Source: DATKAB01 sp964542745
GTDB taxonomy: Bacteria > Eisenbacteria > RBG-16-71-46
Direction: 5' to 3'
DNA: 45,794 bases
Assembly (NCBI GenBank): GCA_964542745.1
Contig: CAZIVR010000014.1
Location: forward strand, 1 to 45,794
Positions within the stretch are counted from its first letter, which is position 1. Every line of letters starts with the position of its first letter. The position numbers and the translations under genes were made by a program. The notes below the pieces were generated by a model, which saw only the letters and a list, made by a program, of their open reading frames with translations, did not search any database and was not told the DNA's origin. Below are positions 1 through 9,398 of this stretch, one piece after another.

Positions 1-1
1 G

Positions 2-2359
<2,358 letters not shown>

Positions 2360-2473
2360 GGAACTCCTCACGTTTTCCCTTGACCCGCCGCGGGCGATTG
2401 TCGAACGTCGCTTCCGCCGCCCCGCGCGATACCCCCCGCAGGCCGGGCGTCGCGGTCCGAACTTCGGGGTCCG

Positions 2474-4942
2474 ATGCCGCAAATCCAGCACACAGCGATT
2501 CCTGCCCTCCTCCGCCTGCTGTCGATCGCGACCCTGCTTCCCGTCGTCGCCGCGTTTTCCGCTTCCGCGTCGGCCGCCGTCGCCGAGGGCCCGCCGGCGG
2601 CCGGGGACTCCGCGAAGATCGTGCTTCGCCTCCCGCCGACCATCGTTCGCACGACACCGCTGGACGCACTGCATGCCGAGGCGCGCTCCCGTGCCGGCGC
2701 CGAGGCGCTGGAAACGCTTCCGATCGACCGTCCGGCCGACGCGCTGGCGCTCATGACCGGGGTCGTGCTGGACGGTGACGCCGTGCACGTTCGTGGCGGC
2801 CGCACGGGGGAGATGCGCGTCGAGCTGGAGGGCATCGGACTCAACGAGCCGTTCCGCGGCCAGGCGCTGGAGCTTCCCCTCCTCGCGCTCGAAGAGCTCG
2901 AGCTCGTGCGCGGGGGATTCGGGGCCGATCGTGGCGGCGCGCTGGCGGGAATCCTCGTGCCGCGGTTTCATTCCGCGGGGCCGCGCTGGCGCTCGCGCCT
3001 TCTCTGGCAGACGGCGATCCCGGGCGGCTCGCCCGACGATCGGATCGGAGGCCGCGTTTCGGGGCCGCTCGGGGCGACCGGGGCCGGTGTCGCGGTGAGC
3101 GCGGAGGCGCGACTCGACGACGCTTCGCTCCCCAACCTGCGATCGCCGCAGCGCACGCGAGCGCTGGGCCTCTCGCTCGGCTGGCGGGCGCGCAACCAGG
3201 TCGCGGCGACCCTGCGGCTGGCGCCCGTGCGAGCGCCCGAACGCATCGTGGTCGAAGCGATCGTCATCCGGCGGCTGCTGCGGCCGTTCGATCCGATGTT
3301 CTCGCTCGTGGGCTACACGAGCCCGTGCCCGGACCCGCAGTGCCTGGAGCCCCCCGCGTTCCGCGAGGACGCGAACGGCGGACTGCGGTTCTCGCCCTAC
3401 AACGCCGCGGATCACGTTCCCGTCACCGACATCCAGCGGCAGACGATCGTCCTGTCCACCCGTCACGAGGGCCGGCGCCGCCGCTGGGGGGCGGCCCTCG
3501 GCTGGAGCCGCGAGCGACGGCTCATCTCGCTCGACGGCAACGACGACGTGTCGGTCCTGGATCGGGCCCGGCGGGCGGAATTCGGCTTCGACGTCGCGAA
3601 CTCGGTGGATCCGTATCACGCCTGGACCGGCGACGTGCCGTTCTACCGCAAGTCCCGCGCGGAATGGCTGGAAGCGCGGGTGGAGGCCTGGCAGCACCTC
3701 AACGACGACAACGCGTTCGGCGCCGGCGCGGGCGGCACCTGGGAACGGGTGCGGCTTCGGCAGGTGGATCTCGCGTTCACCCCGGGCAGCTACGACTCGC
3801 TGCGCGCGTTCACGGCCGAGGCGCCCGGCGCGTATGCGTGGATCGCCGGGCGCTTCGCCCGCGAGGGGCTGGTCGCCCATCTCGGGCTCCGCGCGGAGTG
3901 GATGACGCCGGGCCCCGACGCGGGGCGCACCCTTCATTTCGGGGATCCCCGCGGCGTGTGGACCGCGTCGCCCCGGGCGAGCGCGACGTTTCCGATCGGC
4001 GCACGCACCGCCCTGGACGCGTCGTACGTGCGGATCCTGCAGGCGCCGGGCCGGGAATACCTCCACGACCAGCGGACGTCCAACGTCGTGCCACGCCATC
4101 CGCTCGGCAATCCCGAACTCGATCCCGCGACGGCGATCTCGTTCGAGGCCTCGCTGCGCCGCCAGCTGACGACGGCGCTGGTGGCGCGCGGCGGGTACTT
4201 CGCGCGCGACCTGTACCGGCAGGTCAGCGCCCGGGTGGATCCGCGCGTTCCGGGCGTGCGCGGAACCGCGCTCCGTTACGCCAGCGACGACGCCGGCCGC
4301 GCGGCCGGACTCGAACTCGGGATCGCCGACGAGTCGAACGGGCCGGTCCGCTGGTCCGCCGCCTACACCTGGATGCGCACCGAGGGCAGCGAGTCCTTCG
4401 AGGACGGAGTGCCGATCTATCCCCTGCGATCGCCTCAGCCCCCGCCGGTTCTCGAGACGCCGTTGTCCTGGGACCAGAGCCACCGATTCACGTTCGCGGC
4501 GCGATGGAGCGGGCACGGGCTGGTGGCGGGCTGGAGCACCGTCGCGGCGTCGGGGTTCCCATGGACGCCGGCCGGGATCCGAACCACGCCCGCCGACCGC
4601 AGCGCGACCCACTCGCGGCGGCTGCCGGCCTACTCCGTCACGGACCTCTCGCTGCGCGCGAGCCTGCCCCGGCGCTGGAGCGGCGTCGGCTGTGGCCTCG
4701 AGGTGCGCAACCTCTTCGACCTGCGCGGATCGCAGCGCGTCTCGCTGGACGGCTATCCGAATCCCGTGATCAACACCGCCTACGACGACTACGCCGCGCA
4801 TCGCACCGACACCGGCGTCGGCGGCGGGGCGTTCTGGAACGATCCCGACGGCGACGGGCGCTTCGGCTGGACGCGGGTGCGCGATCCGCGCCTCGACTTC
4901 GCGCCGCGGACGATCCGGCTGTCCTTCCAGCGGGACTGGTAG
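2474..4942 (+). CDS. TonB-dependent outer-membrane receptor
   Basis: An 822-residue outer-membrane receptor. A signal peptide (about residues 1-37, ending SASAAVA) is followed by a plug domain (about 45-170). The plug has the typical run DGDAVHVRGGRTGEMRVELEG and a later LEELELVRGGFGADRGGALAG segment. The rest is a beta-barrel with alternating polar and aromatic residues, ending in ...IRLSFQRDW; a terminal aromatic residue is expected for Bam-dependent barrels. There is no N-terminal STN signalling domain, so it is not an obvious partner for the ECF sigma/FecR pair 4 kb downstream. The last part carries a Ca-binding-like NDPDGDGRFGW loop. The substrate cannot be inferred. The gene lies 114 bp after carB, and a carB 3' remnant follows it, so it may have arrived by an insertion or duplication event. 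Confidence 0.9.
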   Translation: MPQIQHTAIPALLRLLSIATLLPVVAAFSASASAAVAEGPPAAGDSAKIVLRLPPTIVRTTPLDALHAEARSRAGAEALETLPIDRPADALALMTGVVLDGDAVHVRGGRTGEMRVELEGIGLNEPFRGQALELPLLALEELELVRGGFGADRGGALAGILVPRFHSAGPRWRSRLLWQTAIPGGSPDDRIGGRVSGPLGATGAGVAVSAEARLDDASLPNLRSPQRTRALGLSLGWRARNQVAATLRLAPVRAPERIVVEAIVIRRLLRPFDPMFSLVGYTSPCPDPQCLEPPAFREDANGGLRFSPYNAADHVPVTDIQRQTIVLSTRHEGRRRRWGAALGWSRERRLISLDGNDDVSVLDRARRAEFGFDVANSVDPYHAWTGDVPFYRKSRAEWLEARVEAWQHLNDDNAFGAGAGGTWERVRLRQVDLAFTPGSYDSLRAFTAEAPGAYAWIAGRFAREGLVAHLGLRAEWMTPGPDAGRTLHFGDPRGVWTASPRASATFPIGARTALDASYVRILQAPGREYLHDQRTSNVVPRHPLGNPELDPATAISFEASLRRQLTTALVARGGYFARDLYRQVSARVDPRVPGVRGTALRYASDDAGRAAGLELGIADESNGPVRWSAAYTWMRTEGSESFEDGVPIYPLRSPQPPPVLETPLSWDQSHRFTFAARWSGHGLVAGWSTVAASGFPWTPAGIRTTPADRSATHSRRLPAYSVTDLSLRASLPRRWSGVGCGLEVRNLFDLRGSQRVSLDGYPNPVINTAYDDYAAHRTDTGVGGGAFWNDPDGDGRFGWTRVRDPRLDFAPRTIRLSFQRDW

Positions 4943-4966
4943 GCCGGACGACGACGGCGTCCGGCC
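4942..4966 (+). terminator. Stem-loop directly after the TonB receptor stop codon
   Basis: A perfect 9-bp stem (4942-4950 pairing with 4958-4966) with a 7-nt loop starts on the last base of the stop codon. No T-run follows, so it is at best a U-less terminator or an RNA 3'-end stabiliser. Confidence 0.4.
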
Positions 4967-4998
4967 GGAGGGCCGGGGTGGGGCGGCGCGCCCGGAAT

Positions 4999-5088
4999 GC
5001 CGCCGCGGCCGTCGGGGCCCGCCGCGCCGAGGCGGACCCGCAGCGGCTGAGCCTCCGGGAGATGCACGCGGCGAAGCGGGCGGTGGAG
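4999..5088 (+). pseudogene. Decayed duplicate of the carB 3' end
   Basis: These 90 bases align without gaps to carB 2270-2359, with 75 of 90 identical by my count. The in-frame translation keeps the CarB C-terminus: ADPQRLSLREMHAAKRAV here against ADLQVLSLQELHAAKLAV in carB. The carB stop codon TAG is GAG here, and no start codon or upstream carB homology is apparent, so it cannot make a functional protein. It sits 57 bp after the TonB receptor gene. It could be the displaced original end of carB left when a segment carrying the receptor entered, or the relic of a tandem duplication. Confidence 0.8.
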
Positions 5089-5100
5089 CCGCGCGCGATG

Positions 5101-5128
5101 CCCGCGCGGCGCGGGCAGAGGGTATGCT
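5101..5128 (+). promoter_or_regulatory. Possible promoter with dyad upstream of the HupE-like gene
   Basis: A TATGCT hexamer at 5123-5128 could be a -10 element. No good -35 is present. Where one would fall there is a perfect inverted repeat, CCCGCGC-g-GCGCGGG (5101-5115), which could be an operator. GC-rich dyads arise easily by chance in this genome, so support is weak. Confidence 0.25.
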
Positions 5129-5167
5129 GTCCGCTCCATTCGTTCGGCCATCGGGTTCGGAGCTCGC

Positions 5168-5893
5168 ATGATCTCGCGATTCAGCGCACCCCCTTCCCGC
5201 CCGGTCCTGGGGGCGGCCCTCGCCGTTGTTCTCGCGGGCCTCGCCTCCGCGGGCGCGGCCCTCGCCCACGGCGTGGCCTCGGGGGACAAGGGCTACATCC
5301 AGAGCACGTCGGGCATCCTGTTCGCTCCCTTCGCCTACCTCGGCGCGAAGCACATGGTGACCGGCTACGACCACCTGCTGTTCCTTCTCGGCGTCATCTT
5401 CTTCCTCTATCGCCTCAAGGACGTCGGCACCTACGTCACCCTGTTCGCGGTCGGGCATTCCGCCACCTTGCTGCTGGGCGTGCTGCTGGAAGTGCGGGCG
5501 AGCCCGTTCCTGATCGACGCGATCATCGGGCTCTCGGTGGTGTACAAGGCGCTCGACAACCTGGGGGCGTTCCGAACGTGGTTCGGTGTCCAGCCCGACA
5601 CGCGCACGGCGACCTTCGTGTTCGGGCTCTTCCACGGCCTCGGCCTCGCCACCAAGATCCTCGAGTTCGAGATCGCCCCGCGGGGGCTGATCCCGAACCT
5701 GGTGGCCTTCAACGTCGGCGTCGAACTGGGCCAGCTGCTGGCGCTGGGCGCGATCCTCATCGCGATGGGCTGGTGGCGGCGCACCTCGGGATTCGCCCGT
5801 CACGCCCACGCGGCCAACGTCGCGATCATGACCGCGGGCTTCGTGCTGATCGGCTACCAGCTCGCCGGTTTCTTCCTGACCCGCGCCTCGTGA
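5168..5893 (+). CDS. HupE/UreJ-family membrane protein (putative metal permease)
   Basis: A 241-residue integral membrane protein of the HupE/UreJ type, a family linked to nickel or cobalt uptake. An N-terminal signal-like segment ends SAGAALAHG. Family hallmarks are visible in order: GYDHLLFLLGVIFFL (about residues 65-80), VGHSATLLLG (about 96-105), FGLFHGLGLATKI (about 155-167) and FNVGVELGQL (about 178-188). His and Asp residues in the first three could bind metal. The start is supported by GGAG five bases upstream of ATG. The next gene begins 10 bp downstream, a pairing I recall from other genomes. No hydrogenase or urease genes are in the window, so the metal and its client enzyme are unknown. 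Confidence 0.85.
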   Translation: MISRFSAPPSRPVLGAALAVVLAGLASAGAALAHGVASGDKGYIQSTSGILFAPFAYLGAKHMVTGYDHLLFLLGVIFFLYRLKDVGTYVTLFAVGHSATLLLGVLLEVRASPFLIDAIIGLSVVYKALDNLGAFRTWFGVQPDTRTATFVFGLFHGLGLATKILEFEIAPRGLIPNLVAFNVGVELGQLLALGAILIAMGWWRRTSGFARHAHAANVAIMTAGFVLIGYQLAGFFLTRAS

Positions 5894-5903
5894 GGAGACG
5901 ACC

Positions 5904-6536
5904 GTGAACCGACCGAACGCCCCGCAGCCCTCCGACCTGCCGACCCCGAGGGCCCTGTGGAGATCCACGCTTCTCGCGCTGGGCGCCGCGGCCCTGCTGC
6001 TGGTGACGATCGTGCTGCCCGCCGAGTACGGCGTGGACCCGACCGGGGTGGGCCGCATGCTGGGGCTCACCCGGATGGGACAGATCAAGCGGGCACTGGC
6101 GAAGGAGGCGGAGACCCACGCCGCCGCGGAGCAGGGCGAGCGCGCGACGGCGGTGGAGGCTCCCGGGCCGCAAGCGATCGGCCCACAGGTCGCGCTCCCC
6201 GATTCCGTCGGCCGCAGCGACGTCACCTCGCTCACGCTGGCGCCGAACGAGGGCAAGGAGATCAAGCTGGTCATGCGGACCGGTTCGCGCGCGGCCTACG
6301 CGTGGACGACCGAGGGCGGGCTCGTGAACTTCGACACCCACGCCGAACCCTCCGCCGGTCCGAAGGGCGCCTACCACAGCTACGCGAAGGGGCAGGGCGC
6401 GAATGCGGACGCGGGCGTCCTGGTCGCGGCTTTCGACGGCACGCACGGCTGGTACTGGCGGAACGTCGGGGAGGCGCCGGTCACCGTGAAGCTCCAGACC
6501 CGCGGGGAGTATCAGGACGTTCGCGTGATGGAGTGA
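5904..6536 (+). CDS. Transmembrane anchor protein, partner of the HupE-like permease
   Basis: A 210-residue protein with one N-terminal membrane helix (about residues 19-40, LLALGAAALLLVTIVLP). A short Ala/Glu-rich linker follows, then a C-terminal extracytoplasmic domain (about 110-210) predicted to be beta-rich (LTLAPNEGKEIKLVMRTG, AYAWTTEGG, GWYWRNVGEAPVTVKLQTRG). It matches the type usually labelled 'transmembrane anchor protein' beside HupE/UreJ genes. A GAGGAG motif lies just before the GTG start, and the 10-bp gap implies cotranscription. His and Asp residues (NFDTHAEP, YHSYAKG, FDGTHGW) could bind metal, but that is speculation. Confidence 0.75.
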   Translation: MNRPNAPQPSDLPTPRALWRSTLLALGAAALLLVTIVLPAEYGVDPTGVGRMLGLTRMGQIKRALAKEAETHAAAEQGERATAVEAPGPQAIGPQVALPDSVGRSDVTSLTLAPNEGKEIKLVMRTGSRAAYAWTTEGGLVNFDTHAEPSAGPKGAYHSYAKGQGANADAGVLVAAFDGTHGWYWRNVGEAPVTVKLQTRGEYQDVRVME

Positions 6537-6546
6537 CGGGCGGGGC

Positions 6547-6573
6547 GGGAGCGCGCGCCGGCCGCGCGCTCCC
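6547..6573. terminator. Stem-loop between convergent genes
   Basis: A perfect 11-bp GC stem (6547-6557 with 6563-6573) and a 5-nt loop sit between two converging genes. There is no T-run on either strand, so termination by this element is plausible but unproven. Confidence 0.4.
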
Positions 6574-6630
6574 GGACACGGCCCACCCCGCCGCCCCCGT
6601 TCGCCCCCACGAACGCGCCCCGCGGCCGGC

Positions 6631-7533
6631 TCAGGGATCGATCGGCTCGGCGCGGTTGCGCGAAAAGGTGTTCGTGCCGTTCAGATCCTCGTAGGCGGAG
6701 TGGAAGTAGCGGATCGTGTTCAGGTCGAACAGGTTCCCCGCCGACTGCGCGCTCGCCGAAATGCCGGTCCCGAAACGCGACAGCACGTTCAGGCTCACGC
6801 GGTCGCCGTGCGGGCCCGCCGGCCCCGCTCCCGGCGCGGGGTTGTAGCAGATCGCCAGCAGACCGTTCCGTCCGGCCTCGACGTGATTGCGCCGGATGCG
6901 GTTCCCCTCGCTCTCCCCGCCGCGCACGAACAGGCCCAGATTCACGTCCTTCACGTGGTTCGCGTCCACCCGGTTGCGCGCGCTCTGCACCAGCAGGATC
7001 CCGATCTGCGGCGGGTTCCCGGCGCCCGGATCCGCGGTCTCGTCGCCACCCTGGATCTGCACCCCCCGCACCGCGCTTTCCATCGTGCCGCTGAGCTGCA
7101 CGCCGATTCCGAATCGCTCGATCCTTCCTCCGCGGACGCTCACGTTTCGCGCGTTCTGGACGACGATCCCGCGCCCGAGCTTGTGCCCGGGCCCCACGAT
7201 CCGGTGATCGCCGAGCCAGAGGCGCACGTCGCTCGCGGTCACGACGATGCCGTCGCCGCTCGTCACCTCGAAGTCGCCCGCGAGGCGATAGTGCCCGGGC
7301 TCGGCGATCGTCGCGGGGCCGGTGACGGCGCGGGCGGAGGCGATGGCCTCCGTGTCGTCGCGAGAATCGAACTCGGCTCCCTCGTCGAGCGCCGCGGCCG
7401 GCAGCGTGGCGGCCTCACCGCGTGCGGCGGCCTCCGGAGCGAGCGAGTTGCGCGCGGGGCCGCAGCCCAGCGAAACGAGCGCCGCGAGAACCACGGTCCC
7501 CGGTGCGATGCGGATCCACGATGGCGTGATCAT
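6631..7533 (-). CDS. Right-handed beta-helix repeat lipoprotein
   Basis: About 300 residues. The ATG at 7533 is chosen over earlier in-frame codons because AGGAGG lies eight bases upstream and a lipoprotein signal follows directly (MITPSWIRIAPGTVVLAALVSLGCG, Cys about 25). The mature part has parallel beta-helix style turns rich in Asn, Gly and Val: ASDVRLWLGDHRIVGPG, NARNVSVRGGRIERFGIGVQ, SARNRVDANHVKDVNLGLFVRGG, ESEGNRIRRNHVEAG. These resemble periplasmic copper-binding NosD and polysaccharide-lyase type helices. No catalytic residues are recognisable. The likely location is the inner leaflet of the outer membrane. It lies 195 bp downstream of the FecR-like gene on the same strand and could be part of that response. 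Confidence 0.8.
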   Translation of the reverse strand: MITPSWIRIAPGTVVLAALVSLGCGPARNSLAPEAAARGEAATLPAAALDEGAEFDSRDDTEAIASARAVTGPATIAEPGHYRLAGDFEVTSGDGIVVTASDVRLWLGDHRIVGPGHKLGRGIVVQNARNVSVRGGRIERFGIGVQLSGTMESAVRGVQIQGGDETADPGAGNPPQIGILLVQSARNRVDANHVKDVNLGLFVRGGESEGNRIRRNHVEAGRNGLLAICYNPAPGAGPAGPHGDRVSLNVLSRFGTGISASAQSAGNLFDLNTIRYFHSAYEDLNGTNTFSRNRAEPIDP

Positions 7534-7728
7534 GCCTGCCGACCTCCTGAGCGGGTGTGGCGCCGGCGGACGGTCGCCGGCGCGGATGCGGGCGCGAGGG
7601 CTCGCGCTCGGCAGCCCCACGAACCGCCTCCCGCGAATGTGACCGGCCCCGCGCGGCGAGGGAGCCTCGCGGAGGGACGCCGGCGGGAGCGGGGCAGGTC
7701 CCGAACACCGCCGTCCGGCACCGCGCGA

Positions 7729-8535
7729 TCAGGGCCGCGGGGCCCCCTGGACCCGGTCCCGGAGCATCGAGAGCTTCATGACCTCCATCGGCAGGATGGG
7801 CTCGACGAGCGGGACGCGCGGGTCGCGGTAGACGCTGCGCCGGAACCCATGGAGCACGTCCGCGCGGCGGCCGCCCGCGTCCATTCGCACGGAGCCCTCG
7901 AGCACGCACACGCAGCTCGCGCCGGGCTGCCGGAGCACGGCGTAGGTGGTGCCGGTAACGCTGGCGCGCGCCTCGGGCGTGCGCACCTCGAGGTCGGCGC
8001 CTCGTCCACCCGGAACGGTCGCCACGCGGATCTCGCCGGCTTCGAGCCGGGCGGCGCGGCGCCGGAACAGCCGGCCGGGGGCGCGTGGCAACTCGACGAC
8101 GCTCCCGCCCGCGACCTGGACGAGCGCGACGCCGGGCAGCTCGAGGTCGAGTTGGACGCCCTCGGGAAGCGTCACGCGCCCGCCGCTCCGGAGGCGCTCC
8201 GCGATTCCCGCCGCGTCGGAGGTCGGGTACGAGTGCCCGCCGACCTCGAGGGTTCCGTTTCCCTCGGTTCCCACCAGCCGCCAGCCGGGACCGTGATCCA
8301 GCAGGACTCCCGCCGCGACCAGCGCCGCGGCCGCGGCGAGCCCCGCCGCCAACGGACGCCACGGCCCCCGCGCGCGGGCGCGCGGCGCCGGGAGGCGCCC
8401 GCGCCCGACCACGCCCGAGACGAACTGCGCGCGCAACCGGGCGCGAAACGCGGGGTCGGCCTCGGGCGCCGGCTGGGTCCGCAGTCGCTCGCGCATGCGG
8501 GCGTCGCGATCCCGTGAAACGCGTTCGGGACTCAT
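7729..8535 (-). CDS. FecR-domain protein, putative anti-sigma or sigma-modulating factor
   Basis: A 268-residue protein. A basic cytoplasmic N-terminus (about 1-58) is followed by one membrane helix (about 59-80, PLAAGLAAAAALVAAGVLL) and a periplasmic FecR domain. The FecR core is seen as VQLDLELPGVALVQVAGGS, LEAGEIRVATVPGG, VRTPEARASVTGTTYAV and CVLEGSVRM. The start overlaps the sigma gene stop as ATGA (8532-8535), indicating translational coupling. FecR proteins usually act as signal-responsive regulators of the neighbouring ECF sigma factor. Here no receptor with an N-terminal signalling domain is adjacent, so the input signal is unclear. The N-terminus is too short and basic to call a classic zinc-binding anti-sigma domain. 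Confidence 0.85.
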   Translation of the reverse strand: MSPERVSRDRDARMRERLRTQPAPEADPAFRARLRAQFVSGVVGRGRLPAPRARARGPWRPLAAGLAAAAALVAAGVLLDHGPGWRLVGTEGNGTLEVGGHSYPTSDAAGIAERLRSGGRVTLPEGVQLDLELPGVALVQVAGGSVVELPRAPGRLFRRRAARLEAGEIRVATVPGGRGADLEVRTPEARASVTGTTYAVLRQPGASCVCVLEGSVRMDAGGRRADVLHGFRRSVYRDPRVPLVEPILPMEVMKLSMLRDRVQGAPRP

Positions 8536-9077
8536 GGCGACTCGCCCCCTTCCAGAAGCTCCGAGAGGGTTCGCAGGGCGCGGGAATGGCGCTTGCGTGC
8601 CGCCGCGTGGGAGATCCGCGTGACGCGCGCGATCTCCTCGTGCGGGAGCCCTTCGAAGTCGTGGAGCACGACGCTGATCCTCTGGTCCTCCGGCAGCCGC
8701 AGCAGTGCCGCCTGCACCCGGCGGGCGTCCTCGGCGCGAGCGAACGCCCGTTCCGGATCGCCGCCGTGCCCGCGAGCGGCGAGGTCGGGTGCGTCCTCGA
8801 GGGGAACGCTGCGGCGGCTCAGCCGCCACCACCCGGAGCGCAGCTGGTCGCGGCATGCGTTGACGGTCACGCGATGGAGCCACGGGCCCGCGTCGGAATC
8901 GGTGCGAATCCGCGCCACATTCCGGCGAACCTTCAGGAACACTTCCTGCGCCACGTCCTGCGCGAGGTCCACCCGCCCCGTGACCCTGCGGGCGATGGCG
9001 TAGACCCGGTCGAAGTGGCGGTCGAAGAAGCGTCCGAGCGCCTCGACATCGCCCTCGCAGGCGAGCGCGAGGTCCAT
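8532..9077 (-). CDS. ECF-type RNA polymerase sigma factor
   Basis: About 181 residues of a sigma-70 family ECF factor. Region 2 is clear (GRFFDRHFDRVYAIARRVTG, then DLAQDVAQEVFLKVRRN and PWLHRVTVNACRDQLR). Region 4 is a helix-turn-helix near the C-terminus (LPEDQRISVVLHDFEGLPHEEIARVTRISHAAARKRHSRALRTL, given in pieces here). I chose the ATG at 9077 because GAGG lies eight bases upstream; an in-frame ATG at 9095 would add six residues and has no clear ribosome site. The gene overlaps the FecR-like gene by 4 nt, which points to a sigma/regulator pair that transduces an envelope signal. The regulon is unknown. Confidence 0.92.
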   Translation of the reverse strand: MDLALACEGDVEALGRFFDRHFDRVYAIARRVTGRVDLAQDVAQEVFLKVRRNVARIRTDSDAGPWLHRVTVNACRDQLRSGWWRLSRRSVPLEDAPDLAARGHGGDPERAFARAEDARRVQAALLRLPEDQRISVVLHDFEGLPHEEIARVTRISHAAARKRHSRALRTLSELLEGGESP

Positions 9078-9344
9078 GCGGTCGGCCTCGGGCATGGGGC
9101 CGGGCGCGGTCGTTCCGGACGCGGACCCCCGGGGCGGGGCCGCCGCGGGGAAACCGCGAGGGAGTGGCGGGTCCGTCGGAGTGGCTCGCAAGCCGCCTCG
9201 GGAGGATCGGGGTTCGCGCAGGATGCGGCGTTCACCCTCTCACGAGCGGGGACGCCGATGTGTGACCCGGGAAATGCCGGAACGTGCCGGAACCCGGAGG
9301 CACGCACCGCTGGGCCGGCGCGACGACGGCGCCTCGCCGCACCC

Positions 9345-9382
9345 CAAGCAAACCGGCCCCGCGAGCGAGCCCGCGGGGCCGG
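9345..9382 (-). terminator. Rho-independent terminator of the carbamoyltransferase operon
   Basis: Downstream of the minus-strand carbamoyltransferase stop lies a perfect 11-bp stem (9353-9363 with 9372-9382) with an 8-nt loop. On the minus strand it is followed by the T-rich tail TTTGCTT. Confidence 0.8.
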
Positions 9383-9398
9383 CCGGAGGGGTCGGGCC

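Noticed and set aside
2360..4998. Complete mobile element inserted at the carB 3' end
   Set aside because: Only the TonB receptor lies between the two carB ends. There is no integrase, transposase or matching terminal repeat beyond the duplicated 90 bp, so the element itself is not claimed.
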